From JAFDVL01 sp043736395 (GTDB taxonomy: Bacteria; Acidobacteriota; Blastocatellia; RBC074), in assembly GCA_043736395.1 (NCBI GenBank), contig JAYTCQ010000082.1, positions 1-34,941 of the forward strand: 34,941 nucleotides of DNA. Reading direction: 5' to 3'. The position numbers were made by a program, and so were the translations under genes. Numbering within the stretch: the stretch's first letter is position 1; every line of letters starts with the position of its first letter. Below, piece after piece: positions 6,457 to 15,891 of the stretch. Below the pieces are notes generated by a model that ran no database searches, was not told the DNA's origin, and worked only from the letters and a program-made list of their open reading frames with translations.

Positions 6457-9400
6457 ATGCGCCCCGAACGATGGCAATTAGTCGAAACCCTTTTGGAAGC
6501 GGCTCTGGAACAGCCTCCAGCCGCGCGTCAGTCATTTCTTGCGCAATCGTGTCGCGGAGATGAAGAGTTAAAGGGCGAAGTCGAATCACTCCTTCGCGCC
6601 GATGAACAAGTCAACGATTTTCTGAACGAACCACTCATCAATAGCATCGGCACAACCATCTCAGACGAAACCGCAAACCGCTGGGCAAACGAGCTGCCAG
6701 CGCTCCTTCATCAAAACATTGGAGCCTACAAAATTGAACGCGAAATCGGGCGCGGTGGCATGGGTGCGGTTTATCTGGCTTTCGCCAACAATGAACCTTA
6801 CAAAAAGGTGGCCATCAAAATCGTGAAGCGCGGCATGGATACGGATTTTATTCTGCGACGTTTTCGCCGCGAACGACAAATTCTGGCGACGCTTGATCAT
6901 CCCAACATTGCGGCTTTGCTGGACGGCGGTTCGACCAGCGACGGGCTTCCATATTTCGTAATGGAATACGTTGAAGGCAAGCCAATCCATCATTACTGTG
7001 ACGAACATAAACTTTCGATCTCCGAACGGCTGAAACTGATCCAACAAGTATGCGCGGCAGTTTCCTACGCGCATCAAAAGCAAATTGTGCATCGCGACCT
7101 GAAACCTGGAAATATTCTGGTGACGGATCATGGAACGGTGAAGCTGCTGGATTTTGGAATTGCAAAATTGCTCGTGACTGATGTGGCAACTGACACTGTG
7201 GGTGAAACTGCAACAGCAGTGCGGCTGATGACGCCGGAATATGCCAGCCCTGAACAAGTGCGAGGCTTGCCGGTAACTCCGGTCAGCGACGTCTATTCAT
7301 TAGGTGTGTTGTTGTATGAATTGTTAACAGGGCGTCGTCCCTATCGGCTGAATTCGTATGCGCCACATGAAATTGCCCGCATTATTTGTGAAGAAGAACC
7401 CACTCTGCCAAGCAAGGTGATCAGCACCGCAGAAAGAATTCCTGACGGTCACGAAGACGCTGCCACCATTAAATCATTGCGCGATGAACTTGAAGGCAAT
7501 CTCGATAACATCATTTCAAAAGCGCTGCGGAAAGACACCCAGCAACGTTATGCGACAGCTGCCGATTTGGCAGCGGATATTGCCTGTCATTTGACCGGTG
7601 AGAAAATTTCGGCTCCAAATCTTTTGACTCCGCTGGCGCTCAAATCTGAAATGATGGATGACATGCCGACCGCGCGATCTATCGCTGTATTGCCTTTGCA
7701 GGTTGCGCAGGTCAGTTCTCAAAAAAACACCTCGCTAGATTTTTTAGGTGTTGGCATCGCGGATGCCTTGACCACACAATTAAGCAATGTTCGCGGCCTG
7801 ATCGTGCGTCCCACCGGGTCAGTCATGCGTCAGTCCGACTGTAATGATGCCTTCGCCATCGGGAATCAATTGGAAGTCGATTATTTGCTGGATGGACGTG
7901 TGATTCTGGCCGATTCGCAAATGCGTGTCACGATGCAATTGACTTCGCGACGTGACCATTCCGTCGTTTGGGCAGCGCGTTTTAATGAAAAACTCACTGA
8001 CATTTTAGGCGTGCAGGATTCAATCGCAGCGCAAGTCGCCGAAGCCATTGTGCCGCATCTGACCAGTGAAGATCACGCCCGGCTCGTCAAACGCGGAACC
8101 GACAATTTACAAGCTTATGGTGCCTATCTGCGTGCCCGCTATCATTGGCATAGCTACACGATGGACAGCCTGGCGAAAGCGTTAGTGCATTTCCACGAAG
8201 CCATTACCATTGATCCAACTTATGCGGCGCCTTACGCCGGCATTGCTGAATATTATAACCGCCTCGCCACCTTCGGAATTCTGCCATCTGATGAATGCTT
8301 TGCCGCGGCGAAAGATGCGGCCTTAAAAGCGGTACGCCTCGACGAATCATTAGCCGAAGCCTGGGGCGCGTTGGCATTTGCAACGCTCGGCGCTAATTGG
8401 GATCGCAACGAAAGCATGCGGCTCATCAATCGGGCTTTGGAATTGAATCCAAATTCTGCGCAGGTACTGGAATGGTATGCCCACATTCTCGGCACCGCAG
8501 GACGTTTGCAGGAAGCCAGCACCGCGATGGAACGCGCTTTGAAACTTGATCCAGGATCAGCCGCCGCCTACATGTTGCAAAGCCTTCATCTCTACCAACT
8601 TCGCAAATTCGAAGCGTCATTCCAGGCGGCTGAGCAGGCAGCTCGCCTTGATCCCGATTCATTCTGGCCGTTATTCAGTAAGACGATGAGTCTGGTTCAG
8701 CAACATCGCTATCAGGAAGCTGAAACTTCGGCGACCTCATTAGTGGAAATAAACGAAGGTAACTCGCTGGCCAAAGTCCCGCTGGCTTATTTACGGACTA
8801 GGACACATCGAATGGATGAAGCTCATGAGCTGTTGCAGCAAATTCTCCAAGCTGCACAAGACAGCTATGTGACACCGTATTACATTGCGCTGATTCATGA
8901 TTCATTAGGAGAAAGAAAAGAGGCCTTGCAATGGATTGAAAAAGGAATCCAACAATGCGATTGGTGGATGTTGTATTTTCCCTACGATCCATTTTTTGAA
9001 GGGTTACGCACCGACTCCCGTTGTCAGAAATTATTACAAAAGTCAGGGCTGATTGAGGTCATGCCTGACACTCCCACTGTCGAAATTACTGAAAACTATC
9101 CAACTGCGCCGCCGCAAAAATCCAGCCGCTGGATTATTGTAACTGCCGCCATTATCGCCTTCGCGTTAATGTCCTTCGGGCTTTATAAATTTTATCGTCC
9201 GACTATTGCGGCTCCAAATTTTCAAGCCACTACAACCAGCAAGCTTACCAGTTCCGGCAGCGCAGTCGTGGCGACGATTTCTCCTGATGGCAAATACGTC
9301 GCGTATGTCACAGAAGAAGGCGGACGCCAAAGCTCGTGGCTGCGTCAGGTGTCAGTTTCGAGCAGCGTCCGCCTGGTGCCTCCGTCCGACATAGAATATC

Positions 9401-10866
9401 GTGGGCTGACATTCACGTCCGATGGCGCGTTTGTGCGTTATGTAGCAATGAACAAACAAGACAATGCGAGTTCGTTGTATGAAGTGCCAGCCCTGGGCGG
9501 CTCTGCCCGCAATATCAAAGACCACGTCAGCAGCCCCATTAGTATTTCTCCTGACAACAAACAAATGGCCTTTGTGCGTCAACACCCCCAACAAGGCGAA
9601 GACGATCTGGTGATTGCAAACCTCGACGGAACCAACGAACAGGAAATTTCAACCCGGAAATTTCCCGAACATTTTTCCAGTGCCTCAGCTCCAGCGTGGT
9701 CACCTGATAATAATTCCCTCGCTGTTGTCGTCGAAACCGCTGATGCCAACGGCTTTTTTATGAAAGCTGTCGCATTTGCCTTACCAGACAAAAAAGAGTC
9801 GCAGTTGACCTCACATCGGTGGATGCAAATTGATCAGATCAATTGGATTGGAGACAGGAATTTTTTGTTCACGGCCCAGGATTCTGAATCGCCTTTCCTG
9901 CAATTGTGGGCTATGAATGACGGCTTGGCGCATCGCCTGACAAATGATATGAGCGATTACAAAGGGATGAGCCTGCCATCTAATCTGCGCTCGATGGTGG
10001 CGGTGCAACGCCAGACACTCATCAATATTTGGGTAGCGTCAGCCAGCGCGATGGATCGTCCCACGCAAATCACGACCGGCGCTGGCCGATATTTTGATTT
10101 ATCGTGGACGCCCGATGGTCGTGTCCTGTACGCCAGCGATGCCAGCGGCAGCGCGGACATTTGGGAACGTCAAATCCCAAGTAACGAACAAACGCAATTA
10201 ACCGCCGGTGCCAGTCGTAACTACGGCCCCGCTGTCGCGCCGGATGGCAGCTTTGCCGTCTTTCATTCGAATCGTTCCGGCAACTGGCAAATCTGGCGAA
10301 TGAATCGTGATGGCAGCAATCAAACTGCGCTCACGAGCGGCAGCCAGGAGAGCAATTGGGCGCAAATCAGTCCCGATGGGAAATGGATCGTTTATGAACA
10401 TTTTGGCGCCGGAACGCTGACAACGTTGTGGAAACGTCCGGTCAGTGACGGCGACCCGGTACGCCTGACAAATATGCTTTCGATGCGAGCGGCAATCTCA
10501 CCGGATGGAAAATTGATCGCCTGTTGGAGCAAAGACGAAACCCCGAATGCGCTCTGGAAAATTTCGTTGCACTCATTCGATGACGGCAAAGTCATTAAGC
10601 AATTTGAGGTGCAGCAATCCGATGCCAGTGGCGGCAGCGTGATCCGCTGGATGCCGGATAGTCGCGGCGTTGTATATATTGATTTCCGCAATGATGTCAC
10701 CAGCCTGTGGCAACAATCTGTGAAAGGTGGTGCGCCGAAAAAAATACTGGAATCCGCCCATCAGGCCATTTATTCCTTCGACATCGCACGCGACGGCAGA
10801 GCTGTCTTTTCACGCGGACTCCGCGCCAACGATGTTGTGTTGATTTCTGATACGGCGAATCAGTAA
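6457..10866 (+). CDS. Ser/Thr kinase with FlgO-like, TPR and PD40 propeller parts
   Basis: This is a giant membrane-spanning Hanks-type kinase of 1469 residues. In order: an N-terminal helical segment (1-65) typical of acidobacterial kinases; a kinase domain (about 90-380) with Gly loop GRGGMGAVY (98-106), K121, HRDLKPGN from 212, DFG 232-234 and the activation segment MTPEYASPEQ; a FlgO/TolB-N-like domain (about 404-545, SIAVLPLQ... FLGVGIADALTTQL); TPR repeats (about 550-860); one membrane segment (about 890-912, WIIVTAAIIAFALMSFGLY); and a C-terminal PD40/WD40 propeller (about 925-1465, repeated SPDGK and TPDGR motifs) expected outside the membrane. All catalytic residues are present, so it should be active. 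The start is ATG 6457, with no strong Shine-Dalgarno. It sits directly after the caspase-FGE gene. Confidence 0.93.
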   Translation: MRPERWQLVETLLEAALEQPPAARQSFLAQSCRGDEELKGEVESLLRADEQVNDFLNEPLINSIGTTISDETANRWANELPALLHQNIGAYKIEREIGRGGMGAVYLAFANNEPYKKVAIKIVKRGMDTDFILRRFRRERQILATLDHPNIAALLDGGSTSDGLPYFVMEYVEGKPIHHYCDEHKLSISERLKLIQQVCAAVSYAHQKQIVHRDLKPGNILVTDHGTVKLLDFGIAKLLVTDVATDTVGETATAVRLMTPEYASPEQVRGLPVTPVSDVYSLGVLLYELLTGRRPYRLNSYAPHEIARIICEEEPTLPSKVISTAERIPDGHEDAATIKSLRDELEGNLDNIISKALRKDTQQRYATAADLAADIACHLTGEKISAPNLLTPLALKSEMMDDMPTARSIAVLPLQVAQVSSQKNTSLDFLGVGIADALTTQLSNVRGLIVRPTGSVMRQSDCNDAFAIGNQLEVDYLLDGRVILADSQMRVTMQLTSRRDHSVVWAARFNEKLTDILGVQDSIAAQVAEAIVPHLTSEDHARLVKRGTDNLQAYGAYLRARYHWHSYTMDSLAKALVHFHEAITIDPTYAAPYAGIAEYYNRLATFGILPSDECFAAAKDAALKAVRLDESLAEAWGALAFATLGANWDRNESMRLINRALELNPNSAQVLEWYAHILGTAGRLQEASTAMERALKLDPGSAAAYMLQSLHLYQLRKFEASFQAAEQAARLDPDSFWPLFSKTMSLVQQHRYQEAETSATSLVEINEGNSLAKVPLAYLRTRTHRMDEAHELLQQILQAAQDSYVTPYYIALIHDSLGERKEALQWIEKGIQQCDWWMLYFPYDPFFEGLRTDSRCQKLLQKSGLIEVMPDTPTVEITENYPTAPPQKSSRWIIVTAAIIAFALMSFGLYKFYRPTIAAPNFQATTTSKLTSSGSAVVATISPDGKYVAYVTEEGGRQSSWLRQVSVSSSVRLVPPSDIEYRGLTFTSDGAFVRYVAMNKQDNASSLYEVPALGGSARNIKDHVSSPISISPDNKQMAFVRQHPQQGEDDLVIANLDGTNEQEISTRKFPEHFSSASAPAWSPDNNSLAVVVETADANGFFMKAVAFALPDKKESQLTSHRWMQIDQINWIGDRNFLFTAQDSESPFLQLWAMNDGLAHRLTNDMSDYKGMSLPSNLRSMVAVQRQTLINIWVASASAMDRPTQITTGAGRYFDLSWTPDGRVLYASDASGSADIWERQIPSNEQTQLTAGASRNYGPAVAPDGSFAVFHSNRSGNWQIWRMNRDGSNQTALTSGSQESNWAQISPDGKWIVYEHFGAGTLTTLWKRPVSDGDPVRLTNMLSMRAAISPDGKLIACWSKDETPNALWKISLHSFDDGKVIKQFEVQQSDASGGSVIRWMPDSRGVVYIDFRNDVTSLWQQSVKGGAPKKILESAHQAIYSFDIARDGRAVFSRGLRANDVVLISDTANQ

Positions 10867-10990
10867 AAGGTGGTCGGTGGTTGGTGGTCGGTAGACAGGA
10901 GACGGTAGTTGTCCCTCTCAGAGCGACCACCTAACTCGCAATCCTCTTTTACCGACCACTGACCACCAACTACCAACCACCGTCTTCCCC
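10863..10990. repeat. Heptamer-built inverted repeat (GGTCGGT type)
   Basis: The left part (about 10868-10912) reads GGTCGGT, GGTTGGT, GGTCGGT, AGACAGG. The right part (10951-10990) reads ACCGACC, ACTGACC, ACCAACT, ACCAACC. The arms are complementary in 7-base register but imperfect. The repeat begins at the stop codon of the kinase gene and fills the gap before the cytochrome promoter region. Confidence 0.75.
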
Positions 10991-11021
10991 CTCACTCTCC
11001 ATTCCTTCCTGACAGTTTCAA

Positions 11022-11104
11022 TCAAAAATATTTTCTTACCACTGAATATTTTTGACGAGAGTCTGCGCGTTACATATTAGAAGAAAATGCGAATCACATT
11101 TTCT
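11022..11104 (+). promoter_or_regulatory. Two perfect hairpins upstream of the cytochrome gene
   Basis: TCAAAAATATT (11022-11032) pairs perfectly with 11045-11055 (11 bp, 12-base loop), and AGAAAATG (11082-11089) pairs perfectly with 11097-11104 (8 bp, 7-base loop). The second lies 12 bases before the AAGGAG ribosome site of the next gene. These could be an operator pair or a leader structure. No regulator can be assigned. Confidence 0.45.
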
Positions 11105-11130
11105 CGTCCAATACGCATAAGGAGAATGTT

Positions 11131-11550
11131 ATGAAACGAGTAATTTTAACTGGAATCCTGTTGGCTTTGGCGGCTGTGGTCTGGAGCTGCGCTGCGAGCG
11201 ACCCACAAGCGCAAAAATTAGCACGCGGAAAATATTTGGTTGAGAATGTAGGGATGTGCGCGGATTGCCATACGCGCCGCAATGAAAAAGGGGAACTCGA
11301 TAAAGCGCATTGGTTGCAGGGCAGTGAGCTGGATTTTATGCCTACCGTATTGATGCCGTGGGCGAACGCGGCACCCATGATTGCGGGCTTGCCAAGCCTT
11401 AATGAAAAAGACGCCGTCAACTTCCTCGAAACCGGCGTACTGCCCGGTGGTCGTCAACTGCGTCCTCCAATGCCTGCTTTCAGATTTTCACACGAAGACG
11501 CAGAGGCGGTCGTGACCTATTTGAAATCGCTGAACACGAAGCGTGGCTAA
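11131..11550 (+). CDS. Small monoheme cytochrome c, probable lipoprotein
   Basis: This is a 139-residue exported class-I-like cytochrome c for periplasmic electron transfer. The N-terminal hydrophobic segment ends in VVWSC (Cys20), a slightly atypical lipobox, so membrane anchoring by lipid is likely but not certain. The heme motif is C43-A-D-C46-H47, and a probable distal Met ligand lies in PPMPAFRF. An excellent ribosome site, AAGGAG, lies 6 bases before the ATG, and two hairpins lie further upstream. The stop codon overlaps by four bases the end of the convergent ECF sigma gene. The electron donor and acceptor are unknown. Confidence 0.88.
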   Translation: MKRVILTGILLALAAVVWSCAASDPQAQKLARGKYLVENVGMCADCHTRRNEKGELDKAHWLQGSELDFMPTVLMPWANAAPMIAGLPSLNEKDAVNFLETGVLPGGRQLRPPMPAFRFSHEDAEAVVTYLKSLNTKRG

Positions 11551-12128
11551 TCGGACAAATCCTGTTTTGTGATCTCACGAAACAACCAGGCTCGCGTGGT
11601 TTTCCATTGCCGGGCAAAGGTAGCAATGCTGATGTCTAGCACCCGGGCGGTTTCTTCGACCGACAAACCCGCAAAATAGCGCAATTCCACCATGCGACTT
11701 TTTTGCGGGTCGAATTCTGCGAGCGCGGTCAAGGCATCATCCAGATCAATTAAATCTGCCGCTCGTTCTGCCGATAAATTGATCGCTTCAATGTCGTCCA
11801 GCGCAATTTTTACGCCGCCACTTCCACGCTTTTCAGCCTGATGCTGGCGAGCGTGATCCACCAGAATACGCCGCATCATTTGCGCCGCGACACCTAAAAA
11901 ATGAGCCCGATTCTGCCATTCCACATTTTGACCCAGCAACCGCAAATAGGCCTCATGCACCAGCGCCGTCGGCTGCAACGTATGGTCTTCACGTTCGCGC
12001 CGCAAATAGCTGCCCGCCAATCTCCGCAATTCGTTATAGACCAGCGGAAATACTTTTTCCAACGCCTCCTGATCGCCCCTTTGATAGGCTCCCAGCAATT
12101 GTGTAATTTCTTCGGTTGGTGCTGACAT
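11547..12128 (-). CDS. ECF-type RNA polymerase sigma factor (TIGR02999-like)
   Basis: This 193-residue ECF sigma factor resembles the TIGR02999 group, common in Acidobacteriota and Planctomycetes and often associated with Ser/Thr kinases rather than classical anti-sigma factors. Region 2 includes LVHEAYLRLLGQ and AAQMMRRILVDHARQ. Region 4 is the helix-turn-helix RYFAGLSVEETARVLDISIATFARQWKTTRAWL, shown here only by its key parts LSVEETARVLDIS and ARQWKTTRAWL. No anti-sigma gene is adjacent. The ORF-defined ATG at 12128 is followed by the usual short acidic N-terminus. It converges with the cytochrome gene, with the two stop codons overlapping. A heptamer repeat lies just upstream of its start. 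Confidence 0.92.
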   Translation of the reverse strand: MSAPTEEITQLLGAYQRGDQEALEKVFPLVYNELRRLAGSYLRREREDHTLQPTALVHEAYLRLLGQNVEWQNRAHFLGVAAQMMRRILVDHARQHQAEKRGSGGVKIALDDIEAINLSAERAADLIDLDDALTALAEFDPQKSRMVELRYFAGLSVEETARVLDISIATFARQWKTTRAWLFREITKQDLSD

Positions 12129-12158
12129 AACTTTTATTTTTGTTCGTAACCTTACTCG

Positions 12159-12227
12159 GGGGTAGTCGGTAGTGGAAACGGTTGTAAGTTACTCGTGTCG
12201 TCGAAAGCTACCAACCACCGACCACTA
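12159..12227. repeat. Heptamer-built inverted repeat (GTAGTCG type), short
   Basis: The left arm (12159-12175, GGGGTAGTCGGTAGTGG) and right arm (12210-12227) are imperfectly complementary in 7-base register. The right arm overlaps the stop codon of the nitronate monooxygenase gene, and the left arm lies 31 bases before the ECF sigma start. Confidence 0.6.
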
Positions 12228-13220
12228 CAATTTCGTCCACACATCACCGCGCAATTCTTCCGCCACCGTAGCCGCGTATTCCCGACGTAATCGCGCAATT
12301 AATTCCGCGACATTTGGCACATCTTTAATCGCTCCTACACCCTGCCCGGCTGACCAGATTTCTTTCCAGGCTTTAGTCTGCTCTTTTTTCTCCTCTGTCT
12401 GCAAGCTGCGCAAATCAATTTTATCTTTTGGCACTAAGTTGTCAGGATCAAGCCCCGCCGCGACGATGCTCGGCTTCAGCATATTCGCGTAGGCTCCGCT
12501 GAAAGCATTCGTATACACCAAATCTTCCAGCGTCGAATCTATCAGCATTTGCTTGAATTCCGCTTCCGCCATGCTCTCCGTGGTAGCAATAAACGAAGTC
12601 CCCATATACACCAAATCCGCACCCATAATTTGCGCCGCACGAATCTGCCTGCCATTGGAAATCGCCCCGGAATAAATCAACATCCCATCCCAAAATTCGC
12701 GTACCGCTTGAATAAACGCAAATGGCGAAAGCGTCCCCGCGTGTCCGCCTGCTCCGGCACACACCAGCACTAATCCATCAACGCCCGTCAATGCTGCTTT
12801 CTTCGCAAACGCCGGAGTGATGACATCAGAAACCACGAGTCCACCGTAGCTGTGCACCGCTTCCACCGCAGGGCCGGGACTGCCGAGAGAAGTAATAACG
12901 AGCGGACATTTATATTTCACTACGAGATCAAGATCAGCCTGCAAACGCGGGTTCGTCCGATGCGTGATGAGGTTGACCGACCACGGCGCAATCCGCGCAC
13001 TTGGATCAGCAATTTTCGCAGCTTCAAGCCCCGAAGTAATTTGCTGCATCCATTCCTCAGCGCCTTCGCTGGTGCGCGCATTGAGAACCGGATAGGAGCC
13101 GATGACACCGGATTTACAGGCTGCTAATACAAGGTCTACGCCGGAGACCAAAAACATTGGCGCAGCGATGAGAGGCAATATTGTGTTTTCAGTGATTAAG
13201 TTTGGGAGATTATTTATCAT
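12225..13220 (-). CDS. Nitronate monooxygenase-family FMN oxidoreductase
   Basis: This is an FMN-dependent TIM-barrel enzyme of the nitronate monooxygenase (2-nitropropane dioxygenase) family, expected to oxidise alkyl nitronates in the cytoplasm. Supporting segments are the N-terminal PLIAAPMFLVSG, the conserved GVDGLVLVCAGAGGHAG with probable catalytic H160, IYSGAISNGRQIRAAQIMGADLVYMGTSF for FMN phosphate binding (key parts GAISNG and GADLVYMGT), and TNAFSGAYANML. At 331 residues it has full family length. It starts at ATG 13220 and lies 36 bases downstream of the alkylsulfatase on the same strand, so the two may be co-transcribed. The true substrate is not certain, since many family members are annotated by homology only. 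Confidence 0.9.
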   Translation of the reverse strand: MINNLPNLITENTILPLIAAPMFLVSGVDLVLAACKSGVIGSYPVLNARTSEGAEEWMQQITSGLEAAKIADPSARIAPWSVNLITHRTNPRLQADLDLVVKYKCPLVITSLGSPGPAVEAVHSYGGLVVSDVITPAFAKKAALTGVDGLVLVCAGAGGHAGTLSPFAFIQAVREFWDGMLIYSGAISNGRQIRAAQIMGADLVYMGTSFIATTESMAEAEFKQMLIDSTLEDLVYTNAFSGAYANMLKPSIVAAGLDPDNLVPKDKIDLRSLQTEEKKEQTKAWKEIWSAGQGVGAIKDVPNVAELIARLRREYAATVAEELRGDVWTKL

Positions 13221-13255
13221 GTTTTTGTAACGTAATTTTTTAGTTTGTGTAGCGG

Positions 13256-15040
13256 TTATCGCACCGTCAACATCGGAACTTCCGTCGCAGGCGGATCAAA
13301 ATATGCATTAAATTTTGCCAGTGTAGCGACATTGCCTTCCGCTTTAATTTCGCCTTTTTGCAGCATCTGCGCAAAGGTCGCCTGTCGTGCCATCACGCGT
13401 TGCAAATCTGCCGTAGTCAAAACTAATGTCGCATCAACTTTGACGGGTAATACTTCATGCACCTGCGCGATGCCGCGACGGACTTCGACGGCGTAAACTT
13501 TGCCCGTATCGGTGAAGCGAAATGCCATTGTCACGTTTGCGTCTGCGCTTTTGACCGGATCAAGCCGCACGGTCATTGATTCAAAAAACTTGCTCACGGG
13601 CAAAGCTTTCAAAATATCTGGCGCCGCCAATGAAGCCAGCGTTGCCGCACCAGAGGCTTTATTTAAAGTCTCATCCAGCTCCCGCGCCGAAGTGATGTAC
13701 CAATTTCGCCAATTGATATTTTCAGTTTTGTAAGCCAGTTGCCGCAAGCTGTCGGCTTTGATTTTACGCGCTTCCAAATCGTCTTTGTTGACGCGAATCA
13801 GATGCGTGATGATCTCTGCTGTCCATTGAAATTCTCCCGCCGCAAAAGATTTTTTCGCAACCTTCAGGACTGCCTCACGCCCTCCCATTAATTCGACATA
13901 TCGCTTTGATTCTTCAGCGCGAGGCAACGGATCAAGCCTGGTCGGATCGCCTTCAAACCAGCCCAAATATCCCACATAAATTTGCCGCACCGAATGCTTG
14001 ACCGTCCCGTAAAATTCACCCAACCACGGATGATTCGCCAAATGCGCGGGCAGATGCGCGACCTGCTCGACGATTTCATCCGGCGTCAAACCTTTATTCA
14101 TCAGGCGAATCGTTTGGTCGTGAACATATTGAATCGCATCGCGGTACGCCGTGAGCATCTCTTCGATTTTTGGTGCGCCCGACATCGGGCGTCCGTGCGA
14201 AGGAACCAGATGTTCAGCGCCGAGGCTGCGCAAGAAATCAATCGTCTTGTACCACGCGATAGGATCGCGGAATTTTGTACCACGAATAGTATGCACGTTC
14301 GGGAACGTTTCGCCTTGAATCACTTCCGCCGATTGCAATAATTTTTGCTCCGGCAACCAGACTACGATTTCGTCATCGGTTTCGCTGGGTGCGTGCAGCA
14401 ATTGCAATTTCACGCCCGCAATCGTGACCTCCAATTTATCTTTGAAAGTTTTGGTCGGCGCAATAAAACCCGTTGCGCCTCGCGTATATACCGGACCGAG
14501 TCCCTGATTCACCCAGCCTTCCGGCCCGCGTTCGAGCATAATGCCAAACGTGTACGCTGCCCGAATGCCGAGCGCGGGCGCGACGACACTGGCATTATTG
14601 ATGACCGTATTCATCATCGTTTCGTGCGCGTAGATTTGTACTTTGCCCGCGTTGACATCGTCTTCGCTGGTGAACGCTTTGACACCCATCGTGTGATCGG
14701 AATGGTTGTGCGTGTAAATAATCGCTTTGACGGGCTTATCGGTGATCTTACGAAATTCGGCGAGTACGGCTTTGCCCGAATCGCTTGATTCCGTCGTGTC
14801 CACAATGATGATGCCATCGTTGCCGACGATCAATGTGGAGTTCGCAACACCAAAACCGACGGCGGAGTAGACATTCTCCGTCACCTTGTAAACACGCTGT
14901 TCCATCTTGCGCGAATGTTCGGTCAGGCGCGGATTGATTTTCGGCGAAGGTTGATCGTCCGCCAGATTTTTGGTTTGCGCAAAAGCCGTACTTTGGCAAA
15001 TGGCGAAGAAAAAAAGAATTCGTAAAGCGAGACATTTCAT
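13256..15040 (-). CDS. MBL-fold alkylsulfatase (SdsA/BDS1-like)
   Basis: This is an exported metallo-beta-lactamase-fold enzyme of the linear alkylsulfatase family, cleaving sulfate from alkyl sulfates using two zinc ions. The signal peptide is MKCLALRILFFFAICQSTAFAQ. The zinc motif is THNHSDHTMG, with H111, H113, D115 and H116. Further support comes from SAEVIQGETFPNVHTIRG, the central dimerisation region (VPSHGRPMSG, GWFEGDPTRL) and a C-terminal SCP2-like domain (about 480-594). I chose ATG 15040 because it starts exactly at the signal peptide and has GGAG upstream. A longer frame from 15106 adds 22 unlikely residues. Its total of 594 residues is slightly below the usual 620-660. Confidence 0.9.
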   Translation of the reverse strand: MKCLALRILFFFAICQSTAFAQTKNLADDQPSPKINPRLTEHSRKMEQRVYKVTENVYSAVGFGVANSTLIVGNDGIIIVDTTESSDSGKAVLAEFRKITDKPVKAIIYTHNHSDHTMGVKAFTSEDDVNAGKVQIYAHETMMNTVINNASVVAPALGIRAAYTFGIMLERGPEGWVNQGLGPVYTRGATGFIAPTKTFKDKLEVTIAGVKLQLLHAPSETDDEIVVWLPEQKLLQSAEVIQGETFPNVHTIRGTKFRDPIAWYKTIDFLRSLGAEHLVPSHGRPMSGAPKIEEMLTAYRDAIQYVHDQTIRLMNKGLTPDEIVEQVAHLPAHLANHPWLGEFYGTVKHSVRQIYVGYLGWFEGDPTRLDPLPRAEESKRYVELMGGREAVLKVAKKSFAAGEFQWTAEIITHLIRVNKDDLEARKIKADSLRQLAYKTENINWRNWYITSARELDETLNKASGAATLASLAAPDILKALPVSKFFESMTVRLDPVKSADANVTMAFRFTDTGKVYAVEVRRGIAQVHEVLPVKVDATLVLTTADLQRVMARQATFAQMLQKGEIKAEGNVATLAKFNAYFDPPATEVPMLTVR

Positions 15041-15419
15041 CAGGTGATTCTCCGCCACGAAATTACACGAAGACGAGCGAAGTGAAAACCCCTCGCCTCG
15101 TTTCAATCGTTAGATTTCATTCTATTGCATCTCTTCTCTGCTCACTTATACTCACCGTTATTTTTGACTCATCATCTGGAGATTTGCCTGACTAAAGAAA
15201 ATAGAAATTCTTGCGAAACAAATGGCAACAGAAAAAGACCTACGCGCTGATCGTGCATCGGCGTTGCTGAATGCGCTTCGCAACAAATAATTTCAAATGA
15301 GCGTCATCGGCTGCGAAATTCTCTGGCAATTCAATCTCATCTTCGACCTTGCTAATCACAATTTATACCTTGCACCGCCACATTTAGAAAATTCCACCTG
15401 CGCTTTATGTCGTTGAAAA

Positions 15420-15582
15420 CGACCAACAATATAGCCCAGCGAGCATCGCTGGGTTGATGTGGGCGTAATAACCGGACGCTGAAGGCGTCCAACAACCATG
15501 TCATAAATTGTTGCTCGCCTTCAGCGAGCTACTTTCATTTCGAATATTCCCAGCGATGCTCGCTGGGCTATATTGTTGGTCG
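15420..15582. repeat. Nested palindrome, REP-like, with perfect 34-bp arms
   Basis: Arms 15420-15453 and 15549-15582 are perfect reverse complements. Each arm contains its own hairpin (CCAGCGA-GCA-TCGCTGG). Between them are two more hairpins, GGACGC/GCGTCC and GCTCGC/GCGAGC. This repeated small-palindrome layout resembles REP/BIME clusters. Confidence 0.85.
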
Positions 15583-15891
15583 CCGTTGGCAACAAAGAAA
15601 CGAAGATCCAAACCCTCTCAGATATTTTCATGCCCGTCTAAAGAACGGGCGTAGAACGCAAATACCTCGCTTACGTGATGCAAAAAATAATCATTGCACC
15701 TGGTATCCAGCCGCGTATAATTCCCTCCGTCCATCACAATCCAGCCAGCAGCCATCAAGTTTCTGCGCCTCTCGCATAGCTAAGCAAAATGAGGACAATG
15801 AACATACTGGTTTACTGCTGAGAGAAGCTGGCGTTGCCTTAAAGAATTCGGGCTGACTCTCGATAAAGATATGATGGAATTAGAGCAAGTC

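Noticed and set aside
15222..15290. 22-codon frame MATEKDLRADRASALLNALRNK
   Set aside because: It is too short to assign, has no clear ribosome site or homologue I can name, and is listed only as possible debris in the gene-free region.
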